Shown here one piece after another: positions 54,612 to 64,000 of a stretch of DNA of 64,000 bases. How positions within the stretch are numbered: position 1 is the first letter of the stretch; each line of letters begins with the position of its first letter. The notes under the pieces were generated by a model. That model worked only from the letters and a program-made list of their open reading frames with translations, did not search any database and was not told the DNA's origin. The stretch lies in the NCBI GenBank assembly GCA_963281255.1, contig OY725491.1:930001-994000 (forward strand), given 5' to 3'. Made by a program: the position numbers and the translations under genes. The stretch is from Aphrocallistes beatrix. Taxonomy: Eukaryota > Porifera > Hexactinellida > Sceptrulophora > Aphrocallistidae.

Positions 54612-57600
54612 GTAGTCTGCTTTAATTATAAATCACTTCAGCATACATGCCAACCTTAGCCGTGATATAAGCGGGACGCAGCGTTGAATTTCGCGGGACA
54701 TGGCGGAACGCATAGAAAAGTATTATACACAGAATTAAAAAAAGCGTGACATAATGGGAAAATTCATTTAAAAGCTTGAACACTCGTGAAAATTAGCTCA
54801 ATAGAAGATTGAGTAAACGGGACAGTTGGCAAGTATGCTTAATAGCTTTATTTCTTTTTTATGGGTTGTTTGTGTTTACAGTTTATACAATTAGAGAAAC
54901 AAATTGGGAGATTATAAGATTTTAGGACTTGGCTTCGAAGCTTGCTTTCCAATGTAGACCTAAGTGAATCTAATAAACATCAAATTCCATTCATTTTTGC
55001 ATGCTATTATTACATATTAACATTTTTCGGTGTCTCGATTTATTCCAACTCATCACTATTTCTATGCAAAAACATGTAAATTTAGAATATTTAGAATATT
55101 TAGAATCTTCTCGCGAAATGCATCACTCAATTTATCGCTTATTCATTTAAGACAGAAACATGTTTATTGACCAATTAACTCTCTCCGATTTGTCTAATTA
55201 TAAACGAATCAATTCATCTGCAATCTTAAAGACTTAAAAGCGCCGTTTTCTCTGATCTTGTTATTACCTGAAATCAATCCTATTAGATAGCTGACTCAAG
55301 CTTACTTGGGCAGACTAAAATTAAACACACAAATCTACAGTGTAGACGTACACAACAGAAGTATACCCAATTTAAAACTGCACTAATATACATTACGTGA
55401 CTGCATTCTATTGTACCATACTGGTAGCTATGGACTAAGTCACTGTGCTAGCCAGCCCATATCGATTTCACTGACTGAGACGTGGCCATTTCTACTATCA
55501 TTATACCCATGTAATGGTTACAATGACAAGCAAGTGGTAATGTCCCCAACTGCGCGTAGAGTTATCAAGCGTTTTCTATGTTTAGTTAGGATTGCCTCAA
55601 AGCAGAAGGAACCATTACAATTAATTCCATGTCCATTCCATGTTTCATGATCTGCTCATATGATCCCATTACAACCTGAAAGTATGCTTGAAGATCCTAA
55701 TCAACTGGTTATCTATCAGAGGTGGGATCAACCCCACATTTGATGAATTGGTCTGAATTTGTTTTTCTGACGATTACATATTTTAAGCATTCTGGATTTA
55801 TCAGTAAACAAGGCATACCTTTCTTGAACTGATAAAAGCAATTATTCTGAAAGGAAATTTTAGAGTGGAATTCCTAGGATGGGCAAAATTTGCAACCTTA
55901 ACCTATTCCATTAAGTAATTTATGAGAGTTTAGTTTGGTCAGTTATTTTAATGCACTGGAAAATTTACTGATATGATTAATTTTTGAAAATTATGTAGTC
56001 AATAAATTTTAATTAAAATAATCTCAGCGTGAGAATGTAGTGAAAACCTGAGGCTGTTAGTATGACGAATATTAACATCCATACTTCCGGCTGTACATTC
56101 GTCACGCTGAATTGCAATTTAATAAACTCATTGTCTCTCTGATCAAAGTTTGTAGATCACAGGGTAGGGCACACACCCACTTCTCACGTCTGAATCCTAA
56201 CTTTAATCATTCAGAGTAGACATAAAACTGCTGCGCTCCAACTGTTCACTCCTTAATCAATTAATTACATCAAGCAATAGTCTGACGCAGTTCAGTCTAT
56301 CTCGTCGTGAATAATTTGATATTCTGTTTTCACGTTGTGATATCTTCTCCTTCGTGTCTGATCCAGCTACGATACATTGACTGTCTCGATTCCACTCCAC
56401 AATATGTTTAGACTTGAGCATTTCTAATGAGTTAATTCAATACTGTTACTCGTGTGTGTTTACTGGGATTCTATGTCACTCCACTACTTGCTAAGCAGTA
56501 ATTACTATGTAAGCTTACTACTGTATAGGATAATTGCAATCAGATATTACCCTCTAGATGAGATTAATAACTTGTTGAGATAATGTTCATGCCTACTGTT
56601 AGAAGTTAATTTGGGGAGGGAAGAGAAGTATGTGTAATGTAGATTTTAGCTTTTCTGCTCTGTAAAGGTTTGCAACGTTAACTAATGTGTCAACTTTTAT
56701 AAAGAAAATTACCGCCCAGCTCTTGCAACTCAATTCACCGATGTGGACAATAGTTATCTAACATAATTGTCACCATACTTATTATGACGTTGTATTGCTA
56801 TCATTATAAATTGCCTCCTTTAGAGTACAAATCTCGTCCTAGCACCACATCTCTACCCTCCCTCCCCTTAACCGCCCCCTACTACACCACTCCTCGTTGC
56901 TCCAGCATCATCACTGTACACCTCCCATACGGAATGCATACCAAGGTTTGTACTTGGATAATTTATAATTAAATATATTTGTACTACGCAAACACATGGG
57001 TTAGAATAGCAGTCACAACAAGAAGTATCTGATTTGGATATCCTCATTACCGGTAGCTACTAAGCAGTTTCAAATCCTTCTTGCATAATAACTAACTTTG
57101 CTGGAAAATAATGTTTTGGCAATCTCTCTACTTTTCTTATGCTAGCTTGTAACACACAATTATTACGCTTACTTTCCGTACAATTTTGGATTTGCTGTGA
57201 ATTACATTATTTCATTCCACTCGTGATATTTCATAGCTCTTCTTACTCTGCATGTGTATCCTCTATTGAAAAATTTGGAATCATCATTATTATCAGCAAA
57301 CACCTGATTTTCTGAAATTAGATATATCTCATCATTTTACAACTAAATATTATACAGTTATGCTCCAACTGTACAATGTGATTAGGTCAGCTGTGATAGA
57401 ATAAGGGTAGTATCCTATGTACAGCTGTATGTAGGAAGATATTATGGCAAATGACATTCCTGTTCAATTACACGTATGCTGCTTCCTTTTTGAAGAGATT
57501 TCGTTTCGAATTCTGCAGTAAAGTTCCTAATCATAGATACATCATTGAGATATACTGCTAGATGTTGACTAGGATATATTGTTTCTTTTTGAACCCGTTG

Positions 57601-60600
57601 GAGGTCATCTATTGCACCAACTTTTTGTCTTATTATGTCTCATGTTCAAAGGCAGAGCTCCAAGGTACAGGTGGTTCTAAAATGGGTACAGGTGGTTGAG
57701 TCATGACCTTACAGGTGGTATGTAGGTAGAGAGATCGGACCTAATTTCTATGACTAATGCCTGTGGATAAATTTGTTTTAAAATGTTTGCTTTAGGCAAT
57801 CGAATCTAGAATACTACTTTAATATATTCAAATAAATTCAATAAAAACGAGAAAGTTTTAGAAAGCTTTAGTACCTTGGTTTGAAGGAACATCTGTTTTT
57901 GAGAAAGTGGATATTCTAATAGGTTTATAAAGTAGACTCGGTTTAAAGTTTCTCTCTCCTACTCCCTATTACCTGATCCCTACTCTGGATAATGAGTAAA
58001 AATCTTTCCGAAAAGGTCAAAATAGAGTCAGTCATGCTGAAAACAGTTCAAACCTTAGTTAAGTTCACATCTCAGAGATACCTCCTAAATCCCAATGATA
58101 TCTAAGTAGACATCACTGGAGTGTTTTAGTGTTGTAATTGAAGAAAACAATCAACATACAATATGACCCAAATCCAGCTATTGTAGAATGAATTCCTTAC
58201 TGCCTGGCTTCCCATTTGAATTCAGTAACCCTAGCTCCCATCATGACTAACCCAGCCTGTGTTCACAAAGTTTTTCTGTTAGTTGAGAATTAGTGCTATA
58301 GTTTCCCACTCTACTTATCCCATTGTGTAGACTGGTAGGAAGTACTTCTTGTAAGTATGCATGTGTGAGTCCACGAGACATATTCCACATAGCTAGTCTG
58401 TTCAATCCGATTGGAATACACATTTTCGGAGTGAATAATAATTCTCATCAGTAATCAACACGCATCAAACAAATTATTGGGAGCTATTCTAGATCTTTGG
58501 ATGAAATGGTAGATATTGGACATAGAAGTCTATACTTTTGCATGATACACAAAGCAGTGCAATTCCAGCAATTAATTCATTTCAGATACAGTCAACTCCG
58601 CTTATTAATCGGGACAACCGCTTAATTGGGACAAGGAATGAAATGATTCCCATACATAGAAGCTAATACTAAATTTCATCGGTTAATTGGGAACTCCGCT
58701 TAATCAGGACAAAATATCCGGGACCAAAGTGTCCCAATTAAGCGGAGTCACCTGTAATTGCTTAGTTATGTGATAATCCTTAATGACATGCTAGTACCAA
58801 ATGCATACATATTGGACCGTGGATACCTTCCCATCCTTCACTCACTAATACACTTCTCCTAACCATTTGCTCAAAGAGTGATTACTTGCAATGTTAGTCA
58901 TATTTATCAATTGATGTATTTGTTTATTCTAGGTCAAGCGGAATAAACTGAAAGATACAATCCTTAAAAGTTTAAACTTGAGAAATATTCAAGTTCGAGA
59001 TTGCAACATCTATCAGATGGTCAGAGTTCCTTCATACAGAACGTGAGTGTGGATACTGAATTCTTTAATACGTATATGGTAGCTATGGTATAATTAGGTT
59101 GGAAACATGTTGATGACTCGAAATATTATTTTCATTAATTTGAAAGAAACTTTCTGTTTCGACAATTCTACTAATAAGCTAACTCATTTCCGGTTGTCAT
59201 TTTGGACGGGAAGCCATAGGAATGCGGGATTCATGCTATAAATAGAATGGACCTCATTGTCGATAAATTAAATACATTTTTCTTCATTAGAATATGACTG
59301 CTATTTTTATTTTCTGTCTAGCCAAAGGATGGAGCTAGATCTTGACAGTCTAGACAAGATGTATATCACTAACGAGGTAAGGAAAATACTTTTGTTTGAT
59401 TATTTTTTTACAACTTTTTTATTCTAATAATTCGTTAGCTTTTTGTTGAACACAAGAAGGAGAAATTAACTTCAAACTCACCACACAAATTTGTAAGTCA
59501 ATTTATAACAAAGATCCTTTAATCAACAAATGCAAATTTTTAAAAATTCTATTCCCAGACAAAGAAGAAACTTCATCTAGAACACTGCTCAGTTTGTAAG
59601 AAATATCTCTTCAAAGATGATTTCTTCACGTAAGTCAATTTCTTCCTGTCCAGAAGTTTAAATCTACTCTCAGGCCTCTCTATAACTAAATTTGTTTTTT
59701 AGATGTGAAAAATGTAAAGCAGGATTCCATGGGAAATGTCTACAAATGGATCTTGTGTGTACAGCTGGACCTTTCAAACCCTAGTGAGTTCTCCTCGAGT
59801 TTCAAAGCAAACTTTTTATTAAAAAAACTAACATTGACAGTAGAGTTCGCTCATTTGCAACTTCCCAATTAGCAATATTGCTCTATTAGCCAATTTTAAG
59901 GTCCCAAGTGTAGATTTTGTATTAATTCTCTTCGCTTATTCGCAACCTTTTTCTGAGCGAAACCCGATTTGCTAATAAACAAATCCACTGTGTGCTATTT
60001 TTAACCTATTTTATGGTTTAATCTATCTGATCTAAACGTATTTAATTGTGATATAGTCCAGCTGAGAACGTAATCAGAAATGGTAACACTGCAGAAAGAA
60101 AGACTTGCTCTGCTCTAGGATTTCGCTCTCGATCGAATAGTGAAGTGAGTTCTTAACTGTAGAATGCCCAGCATTTATATGGCTTCAGTTGCATAGAAAA
60201 TGACTGGGAGACATCCGCGATATCGGGGACACTGTATCCCCTCTGGGCATTCTACGGTTAAATCAGATCTTTTGAATAGCATAGCTTTCCATTCAATGAT
60301 GCATCTTTCATTATAACTGTTTTATTATAATATTTATTTTAGCCGAAAGACCCTCTTGATGCATCCTCCCCTCCCCCTATCACCTGTAAGTGCTGATTTT
60401 AACTTGCAATTGTGAATGTTATTATTGTTATTATTGATGATTATTATTCTTTTAGCAAACAAAAAGACGGAAGAAGAACGTCGTGTGATGACTAAGTATT
60501 TGGTGCCGCTTGGAGAGAAGATAAATCAGGCACAGAAATACCCTCATAAGGTAAGCCAATCTACCCACCATTCCACCAAGGGACTGTCTAGGAGCGTAGG

Positions 60601-63442
60601 CGGAGGATGCAGCCCCCTGCACCCCTGTTCCACCCCCCTGAATGGGTGCCAGGGGGAAATATATATACACGTGTATATATATATAAGCGATCAGTAAAAT
60701 CAGCGCCCCCTGTCCAACTCCCGGCACATCCCTTGCACCCCCTTGCACCCCTCTGCACCCCTGCACCCCTGCACCCCTGTACCCCTGTACCCCCTACACC
60801 CCCTGCACCCCTGCATCCCTTGCACCCCTTGCAACCCTGCACCCTTTGCACCCCTGCACTCCTGTACCCCCTGCACCCCTGCACTCCTGTACCCTTGCAC
60901 CTCCTATTCAGGAAGCTGGCGCCGCCCGTGTCTAGGAGTGCGAGACGCTTCGCTTTCAAGCCAGAAAGTGTCGAGGAGTTTGAACATTTTGAAGATTCCC
61001 TTACATCATAGATTCATAATGTTATTTATCGATTCAGGCGTAAGGACGTTTCAGGGTTTCAGATTAGGACGTATCTCTGGAGGGAATATTACCCTGAATT
61101 CCACTGCATACGTGTGCAGCACCAGTTATTAGAATCAAACTAGCAACATGAGTTAGAATATTCTCTCCATCGACGTAAGTTCCCTATGACAATATCATAC
61201 CCAAAAAGGGAACTCAAAGCTTTTACGTAAATTCAACTCATTTCTGTGATTCCATCAAGATAGGATTAGATTGCGTAACTATAAAGTTTCCATTGTATAT
61301 CTCGATAAAATTTGCGATGTAAGATTAACTCGTAATTATCTAGAGAACAATACCATCCTAAGTTCAGGCTTACTTTCAAAGGGAATGCAATACCATGCTA
61401 CAACGGGCAGAAACGATATAATTACTCCCCTCAAGGATGTATTGTGAGATCACATTCAAATTGTTCCATGCATTTTTTGCTATGGAATTCGTAGAGCGTA
61501 GAACTGTGTAGTGAAGTGTAGTCATTGTTGTATTAGCTAGGTTTCTCCTGCATAACCTATGCCTAAACTCCAGCTATTCAACCTTTCATTTATTTGATGA
61601 TTATTGATAATGATACTGAGAGATGTAGTTATCATTGGATATTATTACGAGCCATTTTCTTGCTCGAATTAATATGAAAAGACCGTAAAAAAACGTGTAA
61701 TATACTTCTTAAAAATAACGTTATGCCAAAACCTACAAGCTAATTGACTGAATAAAGACGGTTTCTTTACATGTACGAGTTTCAAATTTGTCAAAAAGTC
61801 AAATGCTTTCCGCTACCACGTAAAATATATTAAAGTTATTTACTTCTTGGTTGGTTGTCTCCGGTTATGTCATTTTAGGCGGGAAAGCCATATAAATATG
61901 GGGGAAGTTATTATTAATAGAAAACACCCCAAGGCTAACTAGCTCTGAGTTCAACTTCTCATTGACAATGACTTTTGCTTGCTCATTTCCGGTTAAGTCA
62001 TTTTGGGCGGGGAAACCATAGAAATGTGGGGTCCAAGATATAAATAGAATGGACCCCAGGCCCTTGATGGGTTTAAAGTACTTCAAGTCAATATCAAAGG
62101 TTTTGCAGTTTCCATCGGGAGTCAGAGAACACGTATGCAGTATATGTATGCGTTTATTTATTTATTTATTTATTTGTTTGTTTCACAGGCTGTCTCAAAT
62201 GCAAGCTCTTTCCCAACCAACCCTGTATCTAACGAACTGAAAAGACGCATTTCTGACACTAACTACCTGCACAAGAGCCCACGACGCCAGCACAAAATCT
62301 CCCTGCCACATCCTCTCCGAGAGTGCGAACGTAAGACCCATGCTGGATACCTGAACAAGAAACGGTCGCTAGGGGTGTTAGCGGACCATGACAACCAGCG
62401 ATCCAAGTCCATTTCGAACCTTGACATCGTCACATCCGGGAACAGTCCCGATCCTGTTCTCACTGAGATGCGTATTGGGTCTGCCCCCACGAGTCCAAAG
62501 TCAAACACCCCCACCCCCACCTCTCCCCCTCTCAGCTCCACTCCCTACGGGAGGAGGGAGCCGATATACTCGGCGTGTGAGCCGACCATGCTTAGGTTAG
62601 TTTAGTACAGTGGTTCCCAGCCTTGGGTACATGGACCCCTTAGTGGTCCAAGGAAGATATCAGGGGGATCCACAGGATTCGAAATTTTGTATTACGGTTA
62701 ATTGGAGGAGGTCTACAGAATATAGAAAATTGCTATAAGGGGATCCACAGCCAAAAAAGGTTGAAAACCGCTGGTTTAATACAGCAAATATTTGAGTCTA
62801 ATAAAGTCGATATAAATAGGGTGGAACTTATGCTGCTATAACAGCCACTCTCCATAACGGCCACCTGTCATAACGATCATTTTGTGCTAGTTAGTGCCTT
62901 GAGCTGCCATTATAGACAGGTTTTTAAAAAAGATTTCTTCAATTGTCCCATTTCCCTTCACAATTCCATAGTTACGTTTATATGTAATGATATAAGTATA
63001 AGATAGACAGGATTGCCAATACTCAACAAATGTACGTAATTGATACGTCTAAACTTCTACAATCGTGACTAAGAGAAATTTATTAACCAATTATATGCAT
63101 AGGAATACGAACAAGGCCTCCAACTGCACTCGATTCTCCACATGGGAGCTCCCCTCTGAGATGATAAAGAAGGAGGAGCTGATAGGACAGGGGTCGTACG
63201 GTACTGTGTACAAGGGGGAGTACCATGGAACCGTCGCTATAAAGATGCTCACGTGTAACGATCCCAGTGTGGAACAGTTGGAAGCGTTTAAAATCGAGAT
63301 TGAAATGCTGAGACAGACACGACATGATAACATCTTACTGTTCATGGGGTATATCACACAGCCACTGTCTATTGTGACGTCATGGTGTGATGGCAACACT
63401 CTATACTATCATATTCATGTCAGTGAGGAGGAATTGCCTCAG
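48627..63442 (+). CDS. RAF: Raf serine/threonine kinase (5' part, 16 coding exons; continues beyond the window)
   Basis: Raf kinases bind Ras-GTP and phosphorylate MEK. Exons: 48627-48755, 48958-49026, 50276-50320, 54027-54260, 54500-54611, 56824-56945, 58933-59042, 59322-59376, 59439-59492, 59559-59629, 59703-59783, 60057-60144, 60343-60385, 60456-60550, 62189-62595, 63103-63442. Joined they give 2055 nt = 685 codons with no stop. Order of domains: acidic N-terminus, Ser/Pro linker, Ras-binding domain, C1 zinc finger, a long basic Ser-rich region with a 14-3-3-type site (RSKSISN), then the kinase N-lobe. The lysine of VAIKML is present, which argues for Raf rather than KSR. The first two or three exons have no recognisable motif, so the start at 48627 is less certain than the rest. 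Confidence 0.88.
52505..52895. mobile_element. Family O element split by a family F element
   Basis: Left CGCTCCTTTAGGCGTATGAC, right TATCTCTGGAGGGCTGTATA. The intruder (52598-52784) has CAGTAGACATCGGTTAGTAC and complement. Confidence 0.75.
53415..53992. repeat. Family B element expanded to six 85-bp tandem units
   Basis: CCCGATTAAGCGGAGTT recurs at 53461, 53546, 53631, 53716, 53801, 53886 and 53971, exactly 85 bp apart. The outer ends are normal family B ends (CAGGTGACTCCGC and GGAGTTGACTG). Units differ by only a few bases. Confidence 0.95.
54641..54839. repeat. Family Q element
   Basis: GCATACATGCCAACCTTAGC and GACAGTTGGCAAGTATGC; starts 29 bp after Raf exon 5. Confidence 0.65.
54840..56823 (+). 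other. Raf intron sequence without recognised content
   Basis: AT-rich, no conserved frame, no clear palindromic element. Confidence 0.4.
56824..59492 (+). CDS. Raf exons 6-9: Ras-binding domain
   Basis: Exon 6 ends with strand 1 (SIITVHLPYGMHTK), exon 7 holds the helix and following strands (KLKDTILKSLNLRNIQVRDC, NIYQMVRV), exon 8 RMELDLDSLDKMYITNE, and the short exon 9 (59439-59492, 54 nt, flanked by TTCGTTAG and GTAAGT) closes the domain with LFVEHKKEKL. The pattern fits the ubiquitin-like Raf RBD (compare VFLPN..RTVV, LKVRGL, CCAV in human Raf). Basic residues of strand 2 and the helix (K, R, K) are kept. Confidence 0.85.
56946..58932 (+). other. Raf intron with a family B element at 58589-58754
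   Basis: The element has CAGTCAACTCCGCTTATTAA and complement of CAGGTGACTCCGC. Outside it nothing is recognised apart from an ACAGGTGGT triplication at 57667-57720. Confidence 0.6.
59439..59783 (+). CDS. Raf exons 9-11: C1 zinc finger
   Basis: All eight zinc ligands can be placed only if the 54-nt exon 9 is included: His in SPHKF, then Cys in EHCSVC (two), FTCEKC (two), His in GFHGKC, Cys in the same motif and Cys in LVCTAG. The spacing from the first His to the first Cys is 11 residues, one fewer than in human Raf. In exon 11 AAA CCC TA is followed by GTGAGT; the next exon restores Tyr, avoiding the TAG that would follow by read-through. Confidence 0.85.
59838..59990. mobile_element. Palindromic element, family H
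   Basis: CAGTAGAGTTCGCTCATTTG and AAACAAATCCACTG; about 54 bp after Raf exon 11; relative of 2208-2380. Confidence 0.7.
60057..62595 (+). CDS. Raf exons 12-15: linker with 14-3-3-type site
   Basis: Exons 60057-60144, 60343-60385 and 60456-60550 code for a basic linker (ALGFRSRSNSE, DASSPPPITSNKKTEEERR). Exon 62189-62595 codes for RRISDTNYLHKSPRRQHK and QRSKSISNLDIV; RSKSISN resembles the RSxSxPN inhibitory 14-3-3 site in CR2 of B-Raf and C-Raf, with Ser in place of Pro. A Pro/Ser/Thr tract (SPKSNTPTPTSPPLSSTP) follows. The intron 60551-62188 contains a nested repeat and GC-rich minisatellite. Confidence 0.8.
60153..60261. mobile_element. Family N twin element, 8 bp from a splice donor
   Basis: TTAACTGTAGAATGCCCAG begins 8 bp after the last base of Raf exon 60057-60144; see 19963-20072. 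Confidence 0.8.
60583..61095. repeat. Family O remnant containing a GC-rich minisatellite
   Basis: GTCTAGGAGCG and GTATCTCTGGAGGG mark family O. Inside, 60715-60905 is an array of 8-9 bp CCCTGCACC/CCCCTGTAC units, and 60660-60683 is an AT palindrome around CACGTG. Several long frames on both strands here are produced by the C-rich array and are not genes. Confidence 0.6.
61860..62062. repeat. Two family R copies in tandem
   Basis: Copies at 61862-61935 and 61985-62062 share TCATTTT(A/G)GGCGGG(A/G)AA and TATAAATAGAATGGACC-type ends. Other fragments: 5405, 18523, 28352, 51443, 59183. Confidence 0.65.
62608..62773. mobile_element. hAT-like non-autonomous element
   Basis: CAGTGGTTCCCAGCCTTGG and GGTTGAAAACCGCTG, a widespread hAT end type; flanks GTTTAGTA and GTTTAATA (8 bp, one mismatch). 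It starts 13 bp after Raf exon 62189-62595. Confidence 0.88.
63103..63442 (+). CDS. Raf exon 16: kinase N-lobe
   Basis: FSTWELPSEMI, then the glycine-rich loop IGQGSYGTVYKG, the ATP-anchoring lysine in TVAIKML, the alpha-C glutamate region (FKIEIEMLRQTRHDN), ILLFMGYI and the hinge IVTSWCDGNTLYYHI. TRHxNILLFMGY is close to diagnostic for the Raf family. The exon ends at CAG before GTAAAT; HRD, DFG and the rest lie beyond the window. Confidence 0.93.
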
Positions 63443-64000
63443 GTAAATATTCGTATTTATCCGGTATTGTTTTTGTTGTGTGAGATTAGTGCACCAATGG
63501 AATGTTCAGATCTGTAAGCAATTTATATAAAAGGGAAAAAGCTTGAATTTTTTACCTAGCAGATAGTTTACTACCTCAACCTGATTCTTAAACTTCTCAA
63601 GAACATACACAGTCGACTCCGCTTAATAGGGTCACATCGGTCAGAGGACATTTTGCCTCGATTAAGCGGAGAATCCTATTAACCGAAAATATTTTGTATT
63701 AGCTTCTATGTGTGAGAGCTATTCCGGTCCTGCCAAAAGTGGCCCGATTAAACAGTGACCCTATTAAGCGGAGTCGACTGTATATGCATAAGTGGATTTT
63801 GTGTGTATTTAATTTTAAGATTTCAGCAGATGTGCCTTGGTATTATACAGCCCTCCAGAGATACGCTCCTAGTCTCAAACTCATAAGTTTTCATACGCCT
63901 AAATCTATAAATAACATTCTAATATATGGTAAATTGGGTAATTTTCTAAACTTTCACGCTCCTAAACACTTTCGAGCTTAAAATCATACGCCTAAAGGAG
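63443..64000 (+). other. Raf intron with family A (63610-63780) and family O (63838-64000) elements
   Basis: Family A has CAGTCGACTCCGCTTAATAG and its complement. Family O begins TATTATACAGCCCTCCAGAG and is cut by the window edge. Confidence 0.75.

Noticed and set aside
60452..61132. Overlapping frames of 90-134 codons on both strands with Cys/Gly or Pro/Leu/His repeats
   Set aside because: They arise from the C-rich minisatellite and a family O repeat.
48627..63442. KSR instead of Raf
   Set aside because: A Ras-binding domain is present, the VAIK lysine is kept and the loop reads GSYGTVYKG; KSR lacks the first and usually alters the second.

Overview
The window is animal (metazoan) nuclear DNA. 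It holds spliced genes with GT-AG introns, an axonemal dynein heavy chain, a Raf kinase, a TCERG1-type WW/FF protein, a sosondowah-type ankyrin protein and two coiled-coil/NHL proteins. It is AT-rich and full of short DNA-transposon derivatives. A ciliated invertebrate is the best guess; the sequence does not let me name the species.

Layout. 1-1793: repeats, probably intron. 1794-21507 (+): the 3' half of an axonemal dynein heavy chain gene, resolved here into 27 exons that join without a frame break into 1950 codons plus stop (end of AAA3, AAA4, stalk with microtubule-binding domain, AAA5, AAA6, C-terminal domain). 22926-24182 (+): an intact single-exon SOWAH gene, with a 98% identical partial duplicate of its ankyrin half at 25149-25799. 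26.2-36.1 kb: a transposon cluster ending in a complete 6661-bp foldback-type Mutator-like element (29423-36083) with a perfect 9-bp target duplication, arms made of 185-bp direct repeats, and a two-exon minus-strand gene for a transposase-like protein fused to an OTU cysteine-protease domain. 36185-40117 (+): an intronless TCERG1-like gene starting 101 bp beyond that element. 40716-41990 and 44121-45422 (+): paired coiled-coil/NHL paralogues flanking a dead Tc1/mariner element (42584-43934). 48627 to beyond 63442 (+): a Raf kinase gene with 16 coding exons visible; most of the kinase domain lies past the window.

Non-coding DNA. Most introns and spacers carry palindromic elements of at least twenty families. 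Many have TA-flanked ends beginning CAGT (Tigger/pogo style, inferred); five are hAT-like with 8-bp duplications; five, counting the large one, have 9-bp duplications like Mutator elements. Several sit within 8-35 bp of splice sites, and one has expanded into six 85-bp tandem units.

The host genes are unrelated (cilium motility, MAPK signalling, transcription elongation/splicing coupling, ubiquitin-type or RNA-binding scaffolds) and do not form a functional cluster. The most notable item is the foldback/MULE/OTU element and the smaller 9-bp-duplication elements near it.
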